Positions 17,301-26,614 of a stretch of 64,000 nucleotides of DNA are shown piece by piece. Both the position numbers and the translations under genes were made by a program. Under the pieces are notes generated by a model. That model made no database searches, was not told where the DNA came from, and saw only the letters and a program-made list of their open reading frames with translations. Source of the DNA: Myxococcales bacterium. Its GTDB lineage: Bacteria; Myxococcota; Myxococcia; Myxococcales; Myxococcaceae. The stretch is taken from the NCBI GenBank assembly GCA_020846875.1, contig JADLDB010000009.1, positions 62,001 to 126,000 on the forward strand, in the 5' to 3' direction. Numbering within the stretch: position 1 is the first letter of the stretch; each line of letters begins with the position of its first letter.

Positions 17301-18614
17301 ATGAAGACGCTGCCGAAGACTGGAACGCCGTCGAAGGACGTCCTGGCGGCCTTGAAGGCCAGGCACCGCGAGGACGCAAACTGGAAGGCGGGCCGCACCT
17401 TCTCGCTGGTGTACTTCGCGGGCGACGAGGTCTCTTCCCTGCTCAAGGACGCCTACACCGAGTTCATGAGCGAGAACGGCCTGTCGCCGGTGGCCTTCCC
17501 GTCGCTGCGGCAGATGGAGACGGAGGTCGTCTCGATGACCGCGAGCCTGCTGGGCGGCGACGACGAGGTCGCAGGCACGATGACGTCCGGCGGCACCGAC
17601 AGCATCATGATGGCGATGAAGGCGGCGCGAGAGTGGGGCCGGAAGAAGGGCCTGGCCCGCCCCCGCGTGGTGGCGCCCTGGTCCGCGCACCCTGCCTTCG
17701 ACAAGGCGGCCCACTACTTCGACCTGGACCTGGCGCACGCGCCGGTGGGGAGCGACTTCCGCGTGGACGTGAAGGCGATGGAGCGCCTCCTCGACGAGAA
17801 CACCGTCCTCCTGGTGGGCAGCGCGCCGTCCTACCCTCAAGGCGTGGTGGACGACATTCCCGCCATCGCCTCCCTGGCGAAGTCGCGCGGGCTGTTGTGC
17901 CACGTGGACGCGTGCCTGGGCGGCTTCTTCCTGCCCTTCGCGAAGAAGCTCGGCCGCGCGGTGCCGGCGTGGGACCTCTCGGTGGACGGCGTCACCTCCA
18001 TCTCGGCGGACCTGCACAAGTACGGCTACGCGGCGAAGGGCGCCTCGGTGGTGCTGCACCGGAGCGCGGCGCTGCGGCGCAATCAGTTCTTCACCTACTC
18101 CGGGTGGAACGGCGGGCTGTACGCGTCTCCCTCCTTCTGCGGCACGCGGCCCGGAGGCGCCATCGCCGCGGCGTGGGCGGTGATGCAGCACCTGGGGGAA
18201 GACGGCTACCTCGCGCGGACCCGGAGCGTGCTGGACACGACAGCGAAGCTGCTGGCGGGCATCCGCGCCACGCCCGGGCTGGCCGTGATGGGGGAGCCGG
18301 TGGGCGGTGTGTTCGCCTTCACCTCCGACTCACTCAACGTGTACGAGCTGGGCGACGCGATGGACGCGCGCGGGTGGAAGCTCGATCGCCAGCAGAAGCC
18401 CCCCGCGCTGCACTGCATGATCACCCCCGCGCACGAGCAGGTGGCCGAGGTCTTCCTCGCCGATCTCCGCGACTGCGTGGCGCGGCTGGCGAAGGGCGAG
18501 CCGGCCCCGGAAGGCAGCGCGGCGATGTACGGCATGGTCGGCGCGGTGCCCGATCGCCAGCAGGTGGACGACTTCCTGCTCGACTTCCTCGACGGGCTCT
18601 TCCCCCGCGGGTAA
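17301..18614 (+). CDS. PLP-dependent sphingosine-1-phosphate lyase-like decarboxylase
   Basis: 437 residues from ATG 17301 with GGAG upstream. Fold-type I PLP enzyme of the group II decarboxylase/S1P-lyase branch: NWKAGRTFSLVYFAGDEV near the N-terminus, phosphate-binding TSGGTDS (95-101), HVDACLGGF with Asp203, and SADLHKYGYAAKG with the Schiff-base Lys240 preceded by His239. S1P lyase splits sphingosine-1-phosphate into a fatty aldehyde and phosphoethanolamine; related enzymes decarboxylate amino acids, so the substrate needs testing. No N-terminal membrane anchor is seen, as in other bacterial members. It heads a four-gene plus-strand run with two permeases and an ArsC fusion. Confidence 0.85.
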   Translation: MKTLPKTGTPSKDVLAALKARHREDANWKAGRTFSLVYFAGDEVSSLLKDAYTEFMSENGLSPVAFPSLRQMETEVVSMTASLLGGDDEVAGTMTSGGTDSIMMAMKAAREWGRKKGLARPRVVAPWSAHPAFDKAAHYFDLDLAHAPVGSDFRVDVKAMERLLDENTVLLVGSAPSYPQGVVDDIPAIASLAKSRGLLCHVDACLGGFFLPFAKKLGRAVPAWDLSVDGVTSISADLHKYGYAAKGASVVLHRSAALRRNQFFTYSGWNGGLYASPSFCGTRPGGAIAAAWAVMQHLGEDGYLARTRSVLDTTAKLLAGIRATPGLAVMGEPVGGVFAFTSDSLNVYELGDAMDARGWKLDRQQKPPALHCMITPAHEQVAEVFLADLRDCVARLAKGEPAPEGSAAMYGMVGAVPDRQQVDDFLLDFLDGLFPRG

Positions 18615-18627
18615 CTCGGGGCGCCTC

Positions 18628-19368
18628 ATGGGATTGCTCGCGGGCATCGTCTTCCTCGCCTTCCTGGTGGAGGCCGCCGCCGGCTTCGGGAGCATGGTGG
18701 TGGCGATGACGATGGGCGCGCTGTGGTTTCCGGTGCCGCAGTTGCTGGGGTGGCTGGTGCCCGTCAACCTGGTGCTGTCAGTGTACCTGGTGCTGCGCGG
18801 GCGCTCGTCGCTGGACTGGGGCTTCTTCCTGAAGCGCATGCTGCCGGTGATGGCGCTGGGGCTCGTGGGAGGCACGGTGATCGCCGGGCGGGCGGCCCAG
18901 GCGGCGTGGCTCAAGCCGGCCTTCGGCGTCTTCGTGGTGGGCGTGGCGGCCTGGCAGTTGACGCGCGGCCGCAGGGAAGGGGCGCCGCTCTCGCAGGGGA
19001 CGCGGGCGCTGGCCCTGCTGGGCGCGGGCGTCCTTCACGGCGTGTACGCCACCGGCGGACCGCTGGCCGTCTTCGTCTCGGCGCGGGAGCTGAAAGACAA
19101 GGCCGCCTTCCGCGCCACGCTGTCGGCCCTGTGGGTGGTGCTCAACCTGCTGGTGCTGCCGCGCCTCGTCGTCCAGGGCGAGGTGACGGAGAAGACGCTG
19201 GGGACCAGCGCGCTGATGCTGGGGCCGCTGGCGCTGGGGATTCTCGCGGGCGAGTGGGTCCACCACCGGCTGGACGAGGGCCGCTTCCGGGTAGCGGTGT
19301 CGGCCCTGCTGTTGCTCGCGGGCGGGGTGCTGGCGGCGGGCTCGCTGACCGAGGCCTTGCCGAGATGA
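18628..19368 (+). CDS. TSUP (TauE/SafE) family permease
   Basis: 246 residues, about seven or eight membrane helices in two halves, each opening with the family's Gly-Phe-Gly-type turn: EAAAGFGSMVVAMTMG in the first and GVLHGVYATGGPLAVF in the second. TSUP proteins carry sulfite, sulfoacetate or other small anions across the inner membrane, usually as exporters. It starts 13 bp after the lyase gene and its TGA overlaps the ATG of the next permease (ATGA), so translation is coupled. Substrate unknown. Confidence 0.88.
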   Translation: MGLLAGIVFLAFLVEAAAGFGSMVVAMTMGALWFPVPQLLGWLVPVNLVLSVYLVLRGRSSLDWGFFLKRMLPVMALGLVGGTVIAGRAAQAAWLKPAFGVFVVGVAAWQLTRGRREGAPLSQGTRALALLGAGVLHGVYATGGPLAVFVSARELKDKAAFRATLSALWVVLNLLVLPRLVVQGEVTEKTLGTSALMLGPLALGILAGEWVHHRLDEGRFRVAVSALLLLAGGVLAAGSLTEALPR

Positions 19369-20510
19369 GCGTGCTGGCGGCGCTGCAGGTACTCCTCTGC
19401 GTGGGCTTCCCCGCACTGGCCCTCGCGGCGGCGGAGCGGAACCGCCTGGCGAAGGCGGTGGGCCCGGTGGTGCTCTGCTACGGCGCGGGGCTGGTGCTGG
19501 CCAACGTCCCGGGGGTGACGCTGGTGGGCCGCGCGTCGCTGACGGTGGCCGAGGCAGCGGTGCCGCTGGCCATCCCCCTGCTGCTCTTCTCCACCGACGT
19601 GCGGAAGTGGGCGGGGCTGGCCCGCGGCGCCCTCGTCAGCTTCGCCCTGGCCTGTGGCTCGGCGGTGGTGGCGGCGGCGGTGGTGTCGCTGGCCTTCCGC
19701 GCGCGCGTCGAGGAGTGGTGGCAGGTGGCCGGCATGCTGGTGGGCGTCTACGTGGGCGGGACGGCGAACATGAGCGCGATCGGCCTCGCGCTGGGCACCC
19801 GCAGCGAGACCTTCGTGCTGCTCAACGCGGCGGACGTGGTGTGCGGCGGCGCGTACCTCCTCTTCCTCCTCTCGCTGGCGCCGCGGGTGCTGTCGCGCTT
19901 CCTCCGGCCCTTCACCGCCGAGGCCCACCACGAGGCCTTCCAGCACCCGGGGGAGAAGCTGTCGGCGTGGACCCGCGCGCACGTGAAGCCGATGGCGGCG
20001 GGGTTCGCCCTCGCGGCCGCCATCGTCGGGCTGTCCGCAGGGGGCTCGCTGGTCCTCCTGGGCCGTCTCGAGCCGGGCGCGGTGCTGCTGTCCATCACCA
20101 CCCTGGCGCTGGCGGCGTCCTTCTCTGCCCGCGTCCGGCGCCTCGACGGCACCTTCGAGCTCGGGGAGTACGTGCTGCTGGCCTTCTGCGTGGCGGTGGG
20201 CTCGCTGGCGGACGTGCGCCAGCTCGGCGGAGGCAGCGCGGTGCTGCTGGGCTTCGTGGCGGCCACGCTGGTGCTGGCTTCTCTTCTCCACTTCTCGCTG
20301 TGCCGGCTGTTCCGCATCGATCTCGACACCGCGGTGATCAGCTCGACGGCCGCCATCTTCGGGCCGCCCTTCATCGGGCCGGTGGCCGCGGCGCTGAAGA
20401 ACCGGCTGCTGGTGGGGCCGGGGCTGACGATGGGCCTCGCGGGCCTGGCGCTGGGGACGTACGTGGGCCTCGGGACCGCCTACGGGCTGCGCGCCCTGTT
20501 CGGCGGGTGA
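19365..20510 (+). CDS. DUF819 family integral membrane protein
   Basis: 381 residues from ATG 19365, overlapping the TSUP stop by 4 bp. About ten to eleven membrane helices. Recognisable DUF819 (YjcL-like) blocks are [13 protein letters not shown] in the first half and [25 protein letters not shown] near the end; both have the Gly-rich broken-helix look of a secondary transporter with inverted repeats. The family is related in architecture to Na+/substrate symporters but no substrate is established. Coupling to the TSUP gene and to an ArsC fusion suggests anion handling, which is inference. Confidence 0.88.
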   Translation: MSVLAALQVLLCVGFPALALAAAERNRLAKAVGPVVLCYGAGLVLANVPGVTLVGRASLTVAEAAVPLAIPLLLFSTDVRKWAGLARGALVSFALACGSAVVAAAVVSLAFRARVEEWWQVAGMLVGVYVGGTANMSAIGLALGTRSETFVLLNAADVVCGGAYLLFLLSLAPRVLSRFLRPFTAEAHHEAFQHPGEKLSAWTRAHVKPMAAGFALAAAIVGLSAGGSLVLLGRLEPGAVLLSITTLALAASFSARVRRLDGTFELGEYVLLAFCVAVGSLADVRQLGGGSAVLLGFVAATLVLASLLHFSLCRLFRIDLDTAVISSTAAIFGPPFIGPVAAALKNRLLVGPGLTMGLAGLALGTYVGLGTAYGLRALFGG

Positions 20511-20517
20511 GCGAGGC

Positions 20518-21408
20518 ATGGCCACCGAGGTGGCAGGTGGCTACCTTCCGTTCGCGATGAGCGGCCGCGGTGTCCTCTTCCTCTGTGTGGCGAACTCGGC
20601 GCGCAGCCAGATGGCCGAGGGCCTGGCGCGCCAACTCTTCGGCGATCGCTTCCCGGTGGCGAGCGCGGGCAGCGCCCCGTCGCGGGTGAATCCGTTTTCC
20701 GTCGAGGTGATGCGCGAAGTCGGCGTGGACGTGAGCGCCCACCGCTCGAAGTCCGTCGAGGAGATCGACGCCGCGACGGTCGGCACGGTCATCACCCTGT
20801 GCGCCGGGGAGGTGTGCCCGGTGCTCCTCGGGCGGGCGCGGCGCCTGCACTGGCCGATCGCCGATCCGGCGAGCAAGGACACGTCCCTGTCCGATGACGA
20901 GCTGCGGGCGCGGTTTCGCGCCGCGCGGGATCTCATCCAGGCGAAGCTGGCGCAGTGGGTGGCCGAGGGCGGCCTGGGCCCGGAGCCAGCGAGCGAGGGC
21001 GATCTCGACGCGGCGCGGGCGCTGGTCGCCTCCGCCGGCCTGCCGACGATTGGTGTGGAGGACGCTTTCCCCCGCGGCTACTCCGTCGTGCGCGGTGGAA
21101 ACGGCCTGCTCGGCGTGGCGGGACTCGAGGTGCACGGCGACGTGGGCCTGCTCCGCTCGGTGGCCGTGGTGCCCTCCAAGCAGCGCTCGGGCCTGGGCCG
21201 GTGCCTCGTCGAGGATCGGCTGGCCGCCGCGCGGGAGGCGACGCTGGGCGCGGTGTACCTGCTCACCACCACCGCGGCAGCGTGGTTCCGGAAGCTGGGC
21301 TTCGAGGACACGCCGCGCCAGGACCTGCCTGAGGCGCTGCGGCGCTCGACGGAGTTCGCCGCCGTGGGCCCGTCGTCTGCGACCTGCCTGGTGGAGCGGC
21401 TGGCCTGA
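20518..21408 (+). CDS. Fusion of arsenate reductase (LMW-PTP type) with ArsN2-like acetyltransferase
   Basis: 296 residues from ATG 20518 (alternative ATG 20557, closer to usual ArsC starts). Residues 17-150 are a low-molecular-weight phosphatase fold: [11 protein letters not shown] gives the CX5R loop (Cys23-Arg29), and [10 protein letters not shown] supplies two more Cys (95, 100) placed like the redox cascade of thioredoxin-linked ArsC. Residues ~160-296 are a GNAT domain: [22 protein letters not shown] (acetyl-CoA loop) and WFRKLGFED. Such fusions are known in arsenic operons, where GNAT ArsN proteins acetylate organoarsenicals. No arsB, acr3 or arsR is adjacent. It follows DUF819 by 7 bp. 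Confidence 0.88.
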   Translation: MATEVAGGYLPFAMSGRGVLFLCVANSARSQMAEGLARQLFGDRFPVASAGSAPSRVNPFSVEVMREVGVDVSAHRSKSVEEIDAATVGTVITLCAGEVCPVLLGRARRLHWPIADPASKDTSLSDDELRARFRAARDLIQAKLAQWVAEGGLGPEPASEGDLDAARALVASAGLPTIGVEDAFPRGYSVVRGGNGLLGVAGLEVHGDVGLLRSVAVVPSKQRSGLGRCLVEDRLAAAREATLGAVYLLTTTAAAWFRKLGFEDTPRQDLPEALRRSTEFAAVGPSSATCLVERLA

Positions 21409-21416
21409 GACGCGCG

Positions 21417-22337
21417 TCACCCCGGCGCGCCGCGGACCTTCACCGCGTCGATGATCCGCCGCGCCGCCGCGAGGTCCCCGGGAGTCGTGCGACAGCAGCC
21501 GCCGACGACCCGGACCCCGGCGTCGAGGTACCGCGACACCAGCGCGCCGAAGTCGCCCACGGGACTTCCCACCCAGCGCCGCGTGGAGGCCTCCCACGTC
21601 TCCCCGCTGTTCGGCGACGCGACCAGCGGCGCCCGGAGCCCCCGCGCACTCACCAGCAGCGGCACCACCCGCTCGGGCGGCAGGCAATTCACCCCCACCG
21701 CCACCACGTTCTCCGCATCGGCCACCCGGCGCGCCACGTCGGCGAAGCGCTCCCCGTGCGCCAGGTGCACCTCGTCGCGGGTGGAGAAGGTCACCACGAA
21801 GGGCACCGCCGTAAACGCCGCGCAGAGCCGGAGGATGGCGCGCGCCTCCACCTCCGAGGGGATCGTCTCGAACAGCACCAGATCCGGTTGACCCTCGAGC
21901 GCAGCCTTCACCCGGAGGCGATGAAAGTCGGCCAGCGCCTCCTCGGACAGCGGGTAATCCCCGGTGTACTCGCTGCCATCGGCCAGCACCGCGCCGTACG
22001 GCCCCAGCGAGGCCGCGACCAACGCCCTGCCTTTCACCACCTCGCGCGTGGAGGCCACCCCGCGCGTGAGGCGCGCGTCGGCTTCTGCCTCGGACAGGCC
22101 CACCCGCGCGAAGCCCTGACGGCTGGCCTGGTAGGTGGCGCTGCACACCACGTCCGCGCCGGCCTCCAGGTAGTCGCGCTGGACCGCGGCGATCGCCTCG
22201 GGCGCGTCGAGGAGCTGCCGCGCCGACCAGAGGTGACTGGAGAGATCCGCGCCCCGCCGCTCCAGCTCGGTGGCCATCGCCCCGTCGAGGAGCACGGCAG
22301 CGCGGGCGTCGAGCAGCGGCAGAAGCGGGTTCTTCAC
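21417..22337 (-). CDS. Homocysteine S-methyltransferase (MmuM/BHMT type)
   Basis: 306 residues from a GTG (22335-22337) that overlaps the TGA of the upstream lipoprotein gene (GTGA). TIM-barrel enzyme of the Pfam S-methyl_trans family. Zinc ligands are visible: Cys218 in VGVNCLPP and Cys281/Cys282 in VGGCCRTTP. The N-terminus VLLDGAMATELERRG and the block GADVVCSATYQAS are also diagnostic. It transfers a methyl group, probably from S-methylmethionine or a betaine, to homocysteine, giving methionine. Length equals that of stand-alone MmuM. Methyl donor is not decided by sequence. Confidence 0.92.
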   Translation of the reverse strand: MKNPLLPLLDARAAVLLDGAMATELERRGADLSSHLWSARQLLDAPEAIAAVQRDYLEAGADVVCSATYQASRQGFARVGLSEAEADARLTRGVASTREVVKGRALVAASLGPYGAVLADGSEYTGDYPLSEEALADFHRLRVKAALEGQPDLVLFETIPSEVEARAILRLCAAFTAVPFVVTFSTRDEVHLAHGERFADVARRVADAENVVAVGVNCLPPERVVPLLVSARGLRAPLVASPNSGETWEASTRRWVGSPVGDFGALVSRYLDAGVRVVGGCCRTTPGDLAAARRIIDAVKVRGAPG

Positions 22338-23554
22338 GGCGGCAGCTTCGGAGTCTGCTGCAGCGGACCGAAGGGGGCCACCGGCCGCTCCCCGCGGGCC
22401 ATCGCCTCGAGGTGCGTGGCCCGGGCCTTCAGCTCCTTTTCGTAGAAGGGGCTCACGGTGCGGTCCGCCTTCGTCTGCACGAACTCGGCGTCGGCGGTGT
22501 GGCAGGCGGCGCAGCCCACCAGCTCGACGTTGGCGCGCAGGTCGGGCAGGCGGGCCAGCGTGCCGGCATCGAGGCCGTCCAGCGAGAGCGGCGGCCGGGG
22601 GATTCCCTGCGTCACCCGCACCGAGGGCGCGCGGAAGCGCTCGGGGATCGCCTGGCGCCGGGCATCGAGGAGATCGGCGTTGGCCTCCACCCACGCGAGG
22701 AACTCGTCGCGGCGCGGCCCGGGCGCGTTGAGACCCTCCACGTCGACCTGCTGGAAGAGGGGCGGGTTCTCCAGCACGAAGGGCAACTGCCCCGAGGGAT
22801 CGGCCGCCTTCACCCACTGCCGCCACTCCCAGGGCGCGAGGGTGAACTCCACCGTCTCGAGCAACAGGAAGCGCTCGCGCGTCATCGCCTGCGCGAACGC
22901 CAGCTTGAGCCGCTCGTTCAGCGCCGCGCCGTCCAGGGTGGACAGGTCCGCCCAGGCGCGGGCGGTCTGCTCGCAGGTGACCTGCCCGTCGTGCGTGTCG
23001 CCGGGGAGCAGCGGCTGCCGGAACAGGAACAGCACGTGGAACGGCTGCAGCGTGACGTCGGTGGAGGCCACGGAGACGCGGAACTCGCCGCAGTGCCCTT
23101 GCGGGCTGAGATCCGCGAGGTCCATGCGGCTGTGCAGGCCGGTCACCTTGAAGGGCAGCGTAGAGAGATCCCACCGCGAAGGGTCGGCGCCCTGCGCGGC
23201 CACCACCTGGTCGATGAACTGCGCGGGCAGCGCGCGCTCGGAGTGCGGCGTGGTGGCGAAGCGGTGGAACCAGGCGGACAGCAGCTTCCCGCCGTGCCCG
23301 TCCGGCGCCACCGTGGCCATCACCTTCGCGAAGGACACCACCTGCGGATCATCGAGGAGCGCGCCATCGGACCAGAACAGGCTGCGCTCGATGACGACGG
23401 ACGGCACGGCGAGGCCCCCTCCGGATCCGCCGCCCGCTGCACCGCCACCGCCGCTTCCTCCCGCGCCGCCGCCCTCTCCACCACCCGTGCCCGTGCCGAC
23501 GCCTGGGCCACAGGCGATCAGCGCCAACACCAGACCTGCCGCTGCTGGTCTCAT
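22334..23554 (-). CDS. Lipoprotein with Gly-rich linker and one CxxCH motif
   Basis: 406 residues. Lipobox ALIACG (Cys15) then a Gly/Ser linker to about residue 48. The globular part is unfamiliar, except for VGCAACHTADAEF near residue 350, a single CxxCH that could bind c-type heme or be a redox/structural site. Two more cysteines occur (GHCGEF; VTCEQT). Proteins of this style are common in myxobacteria as predicted outer-membrane lipoproteins. Its stop overlaps the start of the homocysteine methyltransferase gene, so the two are co-translated although their cell compartments differ. Confidence 0.75.
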   Translation of the reverse strand: MRPAAAGLVLALIACGPGVGTGTGGGEGGGAGGSGGGGAAGGGSGGGLAVPSVVIERSLFWSDGALLDDPQVVSFAKVMATVAPDGHGGKLLSAWFHRFATTPHSERALPAQFIDQVVAAQGADPSRWDLSTLPFKVTGLHSRMDLADLSPQGHCGEFRVSVASTDVTLQPFHVLFLFRQPLLPGDTHDGQVTCEQTARAWADLSTLDGAALNERLKLAFAQAMTRERFLLLETVEFTLAPWEWRQWVKAADPSGQLPFVLENPPLFQQVDVEGLNAPGPRRDEFLAWVEANADLLDARRQAIPERFRAPSVRVTQGIPRPPLSLDGLDAGTLARLPDLRANVELVGCAACHTADAEFVQTKADRTVSPFYEKELKARATHLEAMARGERPVAPFGPLQQTPKLPP

Positions 23555-23708
23555 CGCTGCGCACTATGGAGATCGCCGCGCTGGCCGTCACCTGTTCACC
23601 GGAGTGCACACCCGAGTCTCAGCCGGCAACACTTGCGGGCCATCAAGCACCTGGGTTATTGCTGAACGTCTGCAACAAAGGGGACAGCCGAAACCGAAGG
23701 CCCTGCGC

Positions 23709-25898
23709 ATGCGCGCCGTCCTCGCCCTCCTCCTCTCGTCTTCGGCCCTCGCCGCCACCACGCCGGTCGGCGTCACCAGCCCCATGGGCGGCAACGGGCA
23801 CAACGTCACCTTCGACGGGAAGCTGTTCGTCATCGCCACCGGACCGGGGTGGGTGGCGCGGGTGCTGCGGCCCCAGGCCGCGCAGAACACCGGCAGCGGG
23901 CCGAACATGTCCCAGGCCTTCTCACCGGAGGTGCTGATCCAGCCGCCCACCAACAACGAGAACGCGGTGGCGCTGTGTGAGGAGACGCCGCAGCCCACCC
24001 GCTGCACCTCCTCGGGCGCGCCGGACGCGAGCGGCAGCCACGCCTGCTACGACGTGTGGGTCTTCGACTCGGACGCGGTGACCGCCGCGCCCGCCAACGT
24101 GATGCGGCGCCGGCGCCTCAAGGTGGTGGTGTCGAGCCCCAACACCGCGCAGGCGGAGGTGGCCAGCTTCACCTGGCTGCAGGGCCAGGCGCAGCCGCTC
24201 ACCACCACGCTGCGCGGCATCGAGCCGTCGGTGACGCAGGACGGGAAGCTGCTCGTCTGGCAGGGCCACCCCAACAACTCCGGCGCCATCGACACCATCG
24301 TGTACTCGGTGAACACCAGCCCCTGCGCGCTGACCGGGTGGACCACGCCGAAGTCCATCTCGGCGATGAACACCGATCCGCTGGTGACGCGCTACCGGCT
24401 GTCGGAGCGGCCGCTGCGCGATCCCGCCGGCGTCGCCTTCACCCCCGGGCAGGTGGTGTACGGCGGCTACCCGTGGATCTTCCCCGACGGCGAAGCGGTC
24501 AACTTCACCGCGGTGAACATGCCGTGCCGCTCGCAGCCGCCCAACGAGGATCCTCCCGGCTGTGGCCCGCGGCGCAACGCGCTCTCGGTGCTGGGCTACC
24601 CGACCAACTGGCAGGTGGCGCACATCGACGGCGCGGCCAACCCGGACACGGACAACACCGTGCGGCTCTTCTTCACGTCCCCCGGGCGGACCACCGCGGC
24701 GCCGCTGCCCTTCACCTCGGGCGTGGACGTGTGGCCCTTCTTCGGCTCCAACACCTCCAACTACGTGGAGCTGGTCTTCGACGACGGGCTGGACGGCCGC
24801 TACGCCGGCTTCTGGCACTTGAACGAGTTCGTCAACGCGCTGGGGAACTACGACCGCACCCGCACCGCCGACAGCTCGGGCTACTCCAACACCGGCACGC
24901 TGCGGACGGGCGCCACCTTCCCGCTGCGGAACAACGGCGCGCTGGGCAAGGCGATCGTCTTCGACGGCGTGGGCGGCCGGGTGGAGGTGCCGCACTCCGC
25001 CAGCCTCTCGCCGGTCAACGCCATCACCGTGGAGTTGATGGTGAAGCCGCGCGTGTCTCCGGACTGCGACGGCAACAACAACTACCGGCTGCTCCTGGGG
25101 AAGGCGAACCTCAACGGCGCGTACAGCCTGGTGCTGGAGGACGACCTCTCGCTGCAGGCGCGGGTGCGGGTGGCGGGCGGCGCGCAGTACGACGTTCGCT
25201 CGATGCAGGCGCTGCCGGTGGGGCAGTGGACGAAGGTGGCGTTCCAGTACGACGCGGCCAGCGGCACCATGGCCTTCCTGGTGAACGGCGTGGAGACCAA
25301 CCGCGTGGTGCGCACGCCCGCGCTGCTCCAGGCCACGGGGGACGCGCTGTCCTTCGGCGCTCCGGGGCCACGCGCGGCCTGTCCTCCAGCGGGGGATGGC
25401 GCGTTCGACGGGGAGCTGGATGAAGTCGCCATCTCCCGCATCTGGCGCTACGGCACGCCGCCGTCCACGGGGACGGGTGGCGGCGCGGGCGGAGGTGGCG
25501 GAGCGACTGGCGGCGGAGGCGGTGCGGCCGGCGGCGGCATGGGCGGCGGCGCGATGGGCGGCGGCGCGGGCGGTGGCGCGACGGGCGGCGGCTCCGGCGG
25601 CGGCGCGACGGGCGGCGGCTCCGGCGGTGGCGCGACGGGCGGCGGCGTCGGCGGTGGCGCGACGGGCGGCGGAACCGGCGGTGGCGCGACGGGCGGCGGA
25701 ACCGGCGGTGGCGGCGAACCGACGGGTGGCGGCACGGGAGGCGGGGAGCCGCAGGGAGGTGGCTCGGGCGGTGGGGAGCCGGTGGGCGGTGGAGGCGATC
25801 ACTCCTCGACCACCGTGATGGGCGGGTGCACCTCTGTCCCGGCGTGGTTGCCGCTCGCGTGGCCGCTCCTGCTGCTGCTTCGGCGGCGGCGGCGCTGA
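23709..25898 (+). CDS. LamG-domain surface protein with Gly-rich stalk and MYXO-CTERM-like tail
   Basis: 729 residues from ATG 23709, where a signal peptide begins (AVLALLLSSSALA); the long open frame upstream is antisense to the lipoprotein gene. Residues ~20-360 are a beta-rich region that includes WIFPDGEAVNFTAV. Residues ~370-590 are a concanavalin/LamG-like jelly roll (GKAIVFDGVGGRVEVPHSASL, ITVELMVKP, GQWTKVAFQYD, DGELDEVAISRIWR). Then ~105 residues of Gly/Thr/Ser stalk, and a C-terminus with one Cys (MGGCTSVPAWL), a hydrophobic helix and RRRRR, as in MYXO-CTERM sorting tails processed by myxosortases. Surface display is expected. Confidence 0.85.
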   Translation: MRAVLALLLSSSALAATTPVGVTSPMGGNGHNVTFDGKLFVIATGPGWVARVLRPQAAQNTGSGPNMSQAFSPEVLIQPPTNNENAVALCEETPQPTRCTSSGAPDASGSHACYDVWVFDSDAVTAAPANVMRRRRLKVVVSSPNTAQAEVASFTWLQGQAQPLTTTLRGIEPSVTQDGKLLVWQGHPNNSGAIDTIVYSVNTSPCALTGWTTPKSISAMNTDPLVTRYRLSERPLRDPAGVAFTPGQVVYGGYPWIFPDGEAVNFTAVNMPCRSQPPNEDPPGCGPRRNALSVLGYPTNWQVAHIDGAANPDTDNTVRLFFTSPGRTTAAPLPFTSGVDVWPFFGSNTSNYVELVFDDGLDGRYAGFWHLNEFVNALGNYDRTRTADSSGYSNTGTLRTGATFPLRNNGALGKAIVFDGVGGRVEVPHSASLSPVNAITVELMVKPRVSPDCDGNNNYRLLLGKANLNGAYSLVLEDDLSLQARVRVAGGAQYDVRSMQALPVGQWTKVAFQYDAASGTMAFLVNGVETNRVVRTPALLQATGDALSFGAPGPRAACPPAGDGAFDGELDEVAISRIWRYGTPPSTGTGGGAGGGGGATGGGGGAAGGGMGGGAMGGGAGGGATGGGSGGGATGGGSGGGATGGGVGGGATGGGTGGGATGGGTGGGGEPTGGGTGGGEPQGGGSGGGEPVGGGGDHSSTTVMGGCTSVPAWLPLAWPLLLLLRRRRR
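25473..25797 (+). repeat. Degenerate GC-rich tandem repeat coding for a Gly-rich stalk
   Basis: About 325 bp of imperfect units built on GGCGGCGGNNCCGGCGG-like blocks, encoding GGG-A-TGGGS-type periods. It lies wholly inside the LamG protein and is likely to vary in length by slippage or recombination. Confidence 0.7.
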
Positions 25899-25951
25899 AC
25901 GACCCGCCTCGTTGCGGCGCCGTCTTCCTTCGCGCGTAGACTCGCCTGGAG

Positions 25952-26614
25952 ATGACCGCGCTCGTCCTGCTGCTCCTCGTCCAGACGCCCCCGGGCTACC
26001 TCGCGCGCGAGGTGAAGCGCGAGGGCGCACGCTTCCAGGTGGTGACGCTGGACACGCGGAGCATCGCCGTCTCGCTCAAGCGGGAGTGCGCGGGCGAACG
26101 CTGCGAGCGCCTCCCCGCGGCGAAGAAGGGCGCGCTGGTGGCGATGAACGCGGGCATCTTCGAGCCAGGCCTGGCTCCCACCGGGCTGCTCGTCGTCGAC
26201 GGGAAGGAGTTGTCGCCGCTCAACACGGCGAAGGGCGAGGGCAACTTCTTCCTGCAGCCCAACGGCGTCTTCTTCATCGGCGCCGACGGCGCGCCGGGCC
26301 TCGCCACGACGAGCGACTTCGCGAAGAAGAAGCCGAAGGCGCACGGCGGGCGCCTCAACGGGAAGTTCAGCAAGGGCTCGTCCAACCTCAACGTCCGCAA
26401 CGCGGTAGGCGTGAAAGGGCCGCTGGTGCGCCTGGTCTTGAGCCTCGAGCCGGTGTCCTTCCACGCGCTCGCCTCGCTCTTCCGCGACGTCCTGAAGGTG
26501 GACGAGGCGCTGTACCTCGACGGCTTCATCAGCGAGCTCGCCGCCGACGGCCTGAAGCCTGCGCGCGCGCCAGAGCACGACTTCGCGGCCTTCATCGTGG
26601 CGTCGCCGCGCTGA
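25952..26614 (+). CDS. Phosphodiester glycosidase / DUF2233 family protein
   Basis: 220 residues. Short hydrophobic N-terminus (MTALVLLLLVQTPPGY) that may be an uncleaved or weak signal peptide. Family blocks: LVAMNAGIFEPGLAPTGLLV, NFFLQPNGVFFI, and the C-terminal DEALYLDGFISELA, matching the NAGPA-like domain (Pfam DUF2233). Members include the phosphodiester glycosidase that uncovers mannose-6-phosphate; bacterial members act on envelope sugars but mostly lack known substrates. It converges with the following minus gene, with a palindrome across the 9-bp gap. Confidence 0.88.
   Translation: MTALVLLLLVQTPPGYLAREVKREGARFQVVTLDTRSIAVSLKRECAGERCERLPAAKKGALVAMNAGIFEPGLAPTGLLVVDGKELSPLNTAKGEGNFFLQPNGVFFIGADGAPGLATTSDFAKKKPKAHGGRLNGKFSKGSSNLNVRNAVGVKGPLVRLVLSLEPVSFHALASLFRDVLKVDEALYLDGFISELAADGLKPARAPEHDFAAFIVASPR

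Noticed and set aside
22458-23708. N-terminal extension of the LamG protein frame
   Set aside because: It is antisense to the CxxCH lipoprotein, low-complexity, and a proper signal peptide starts at ATG 23709.
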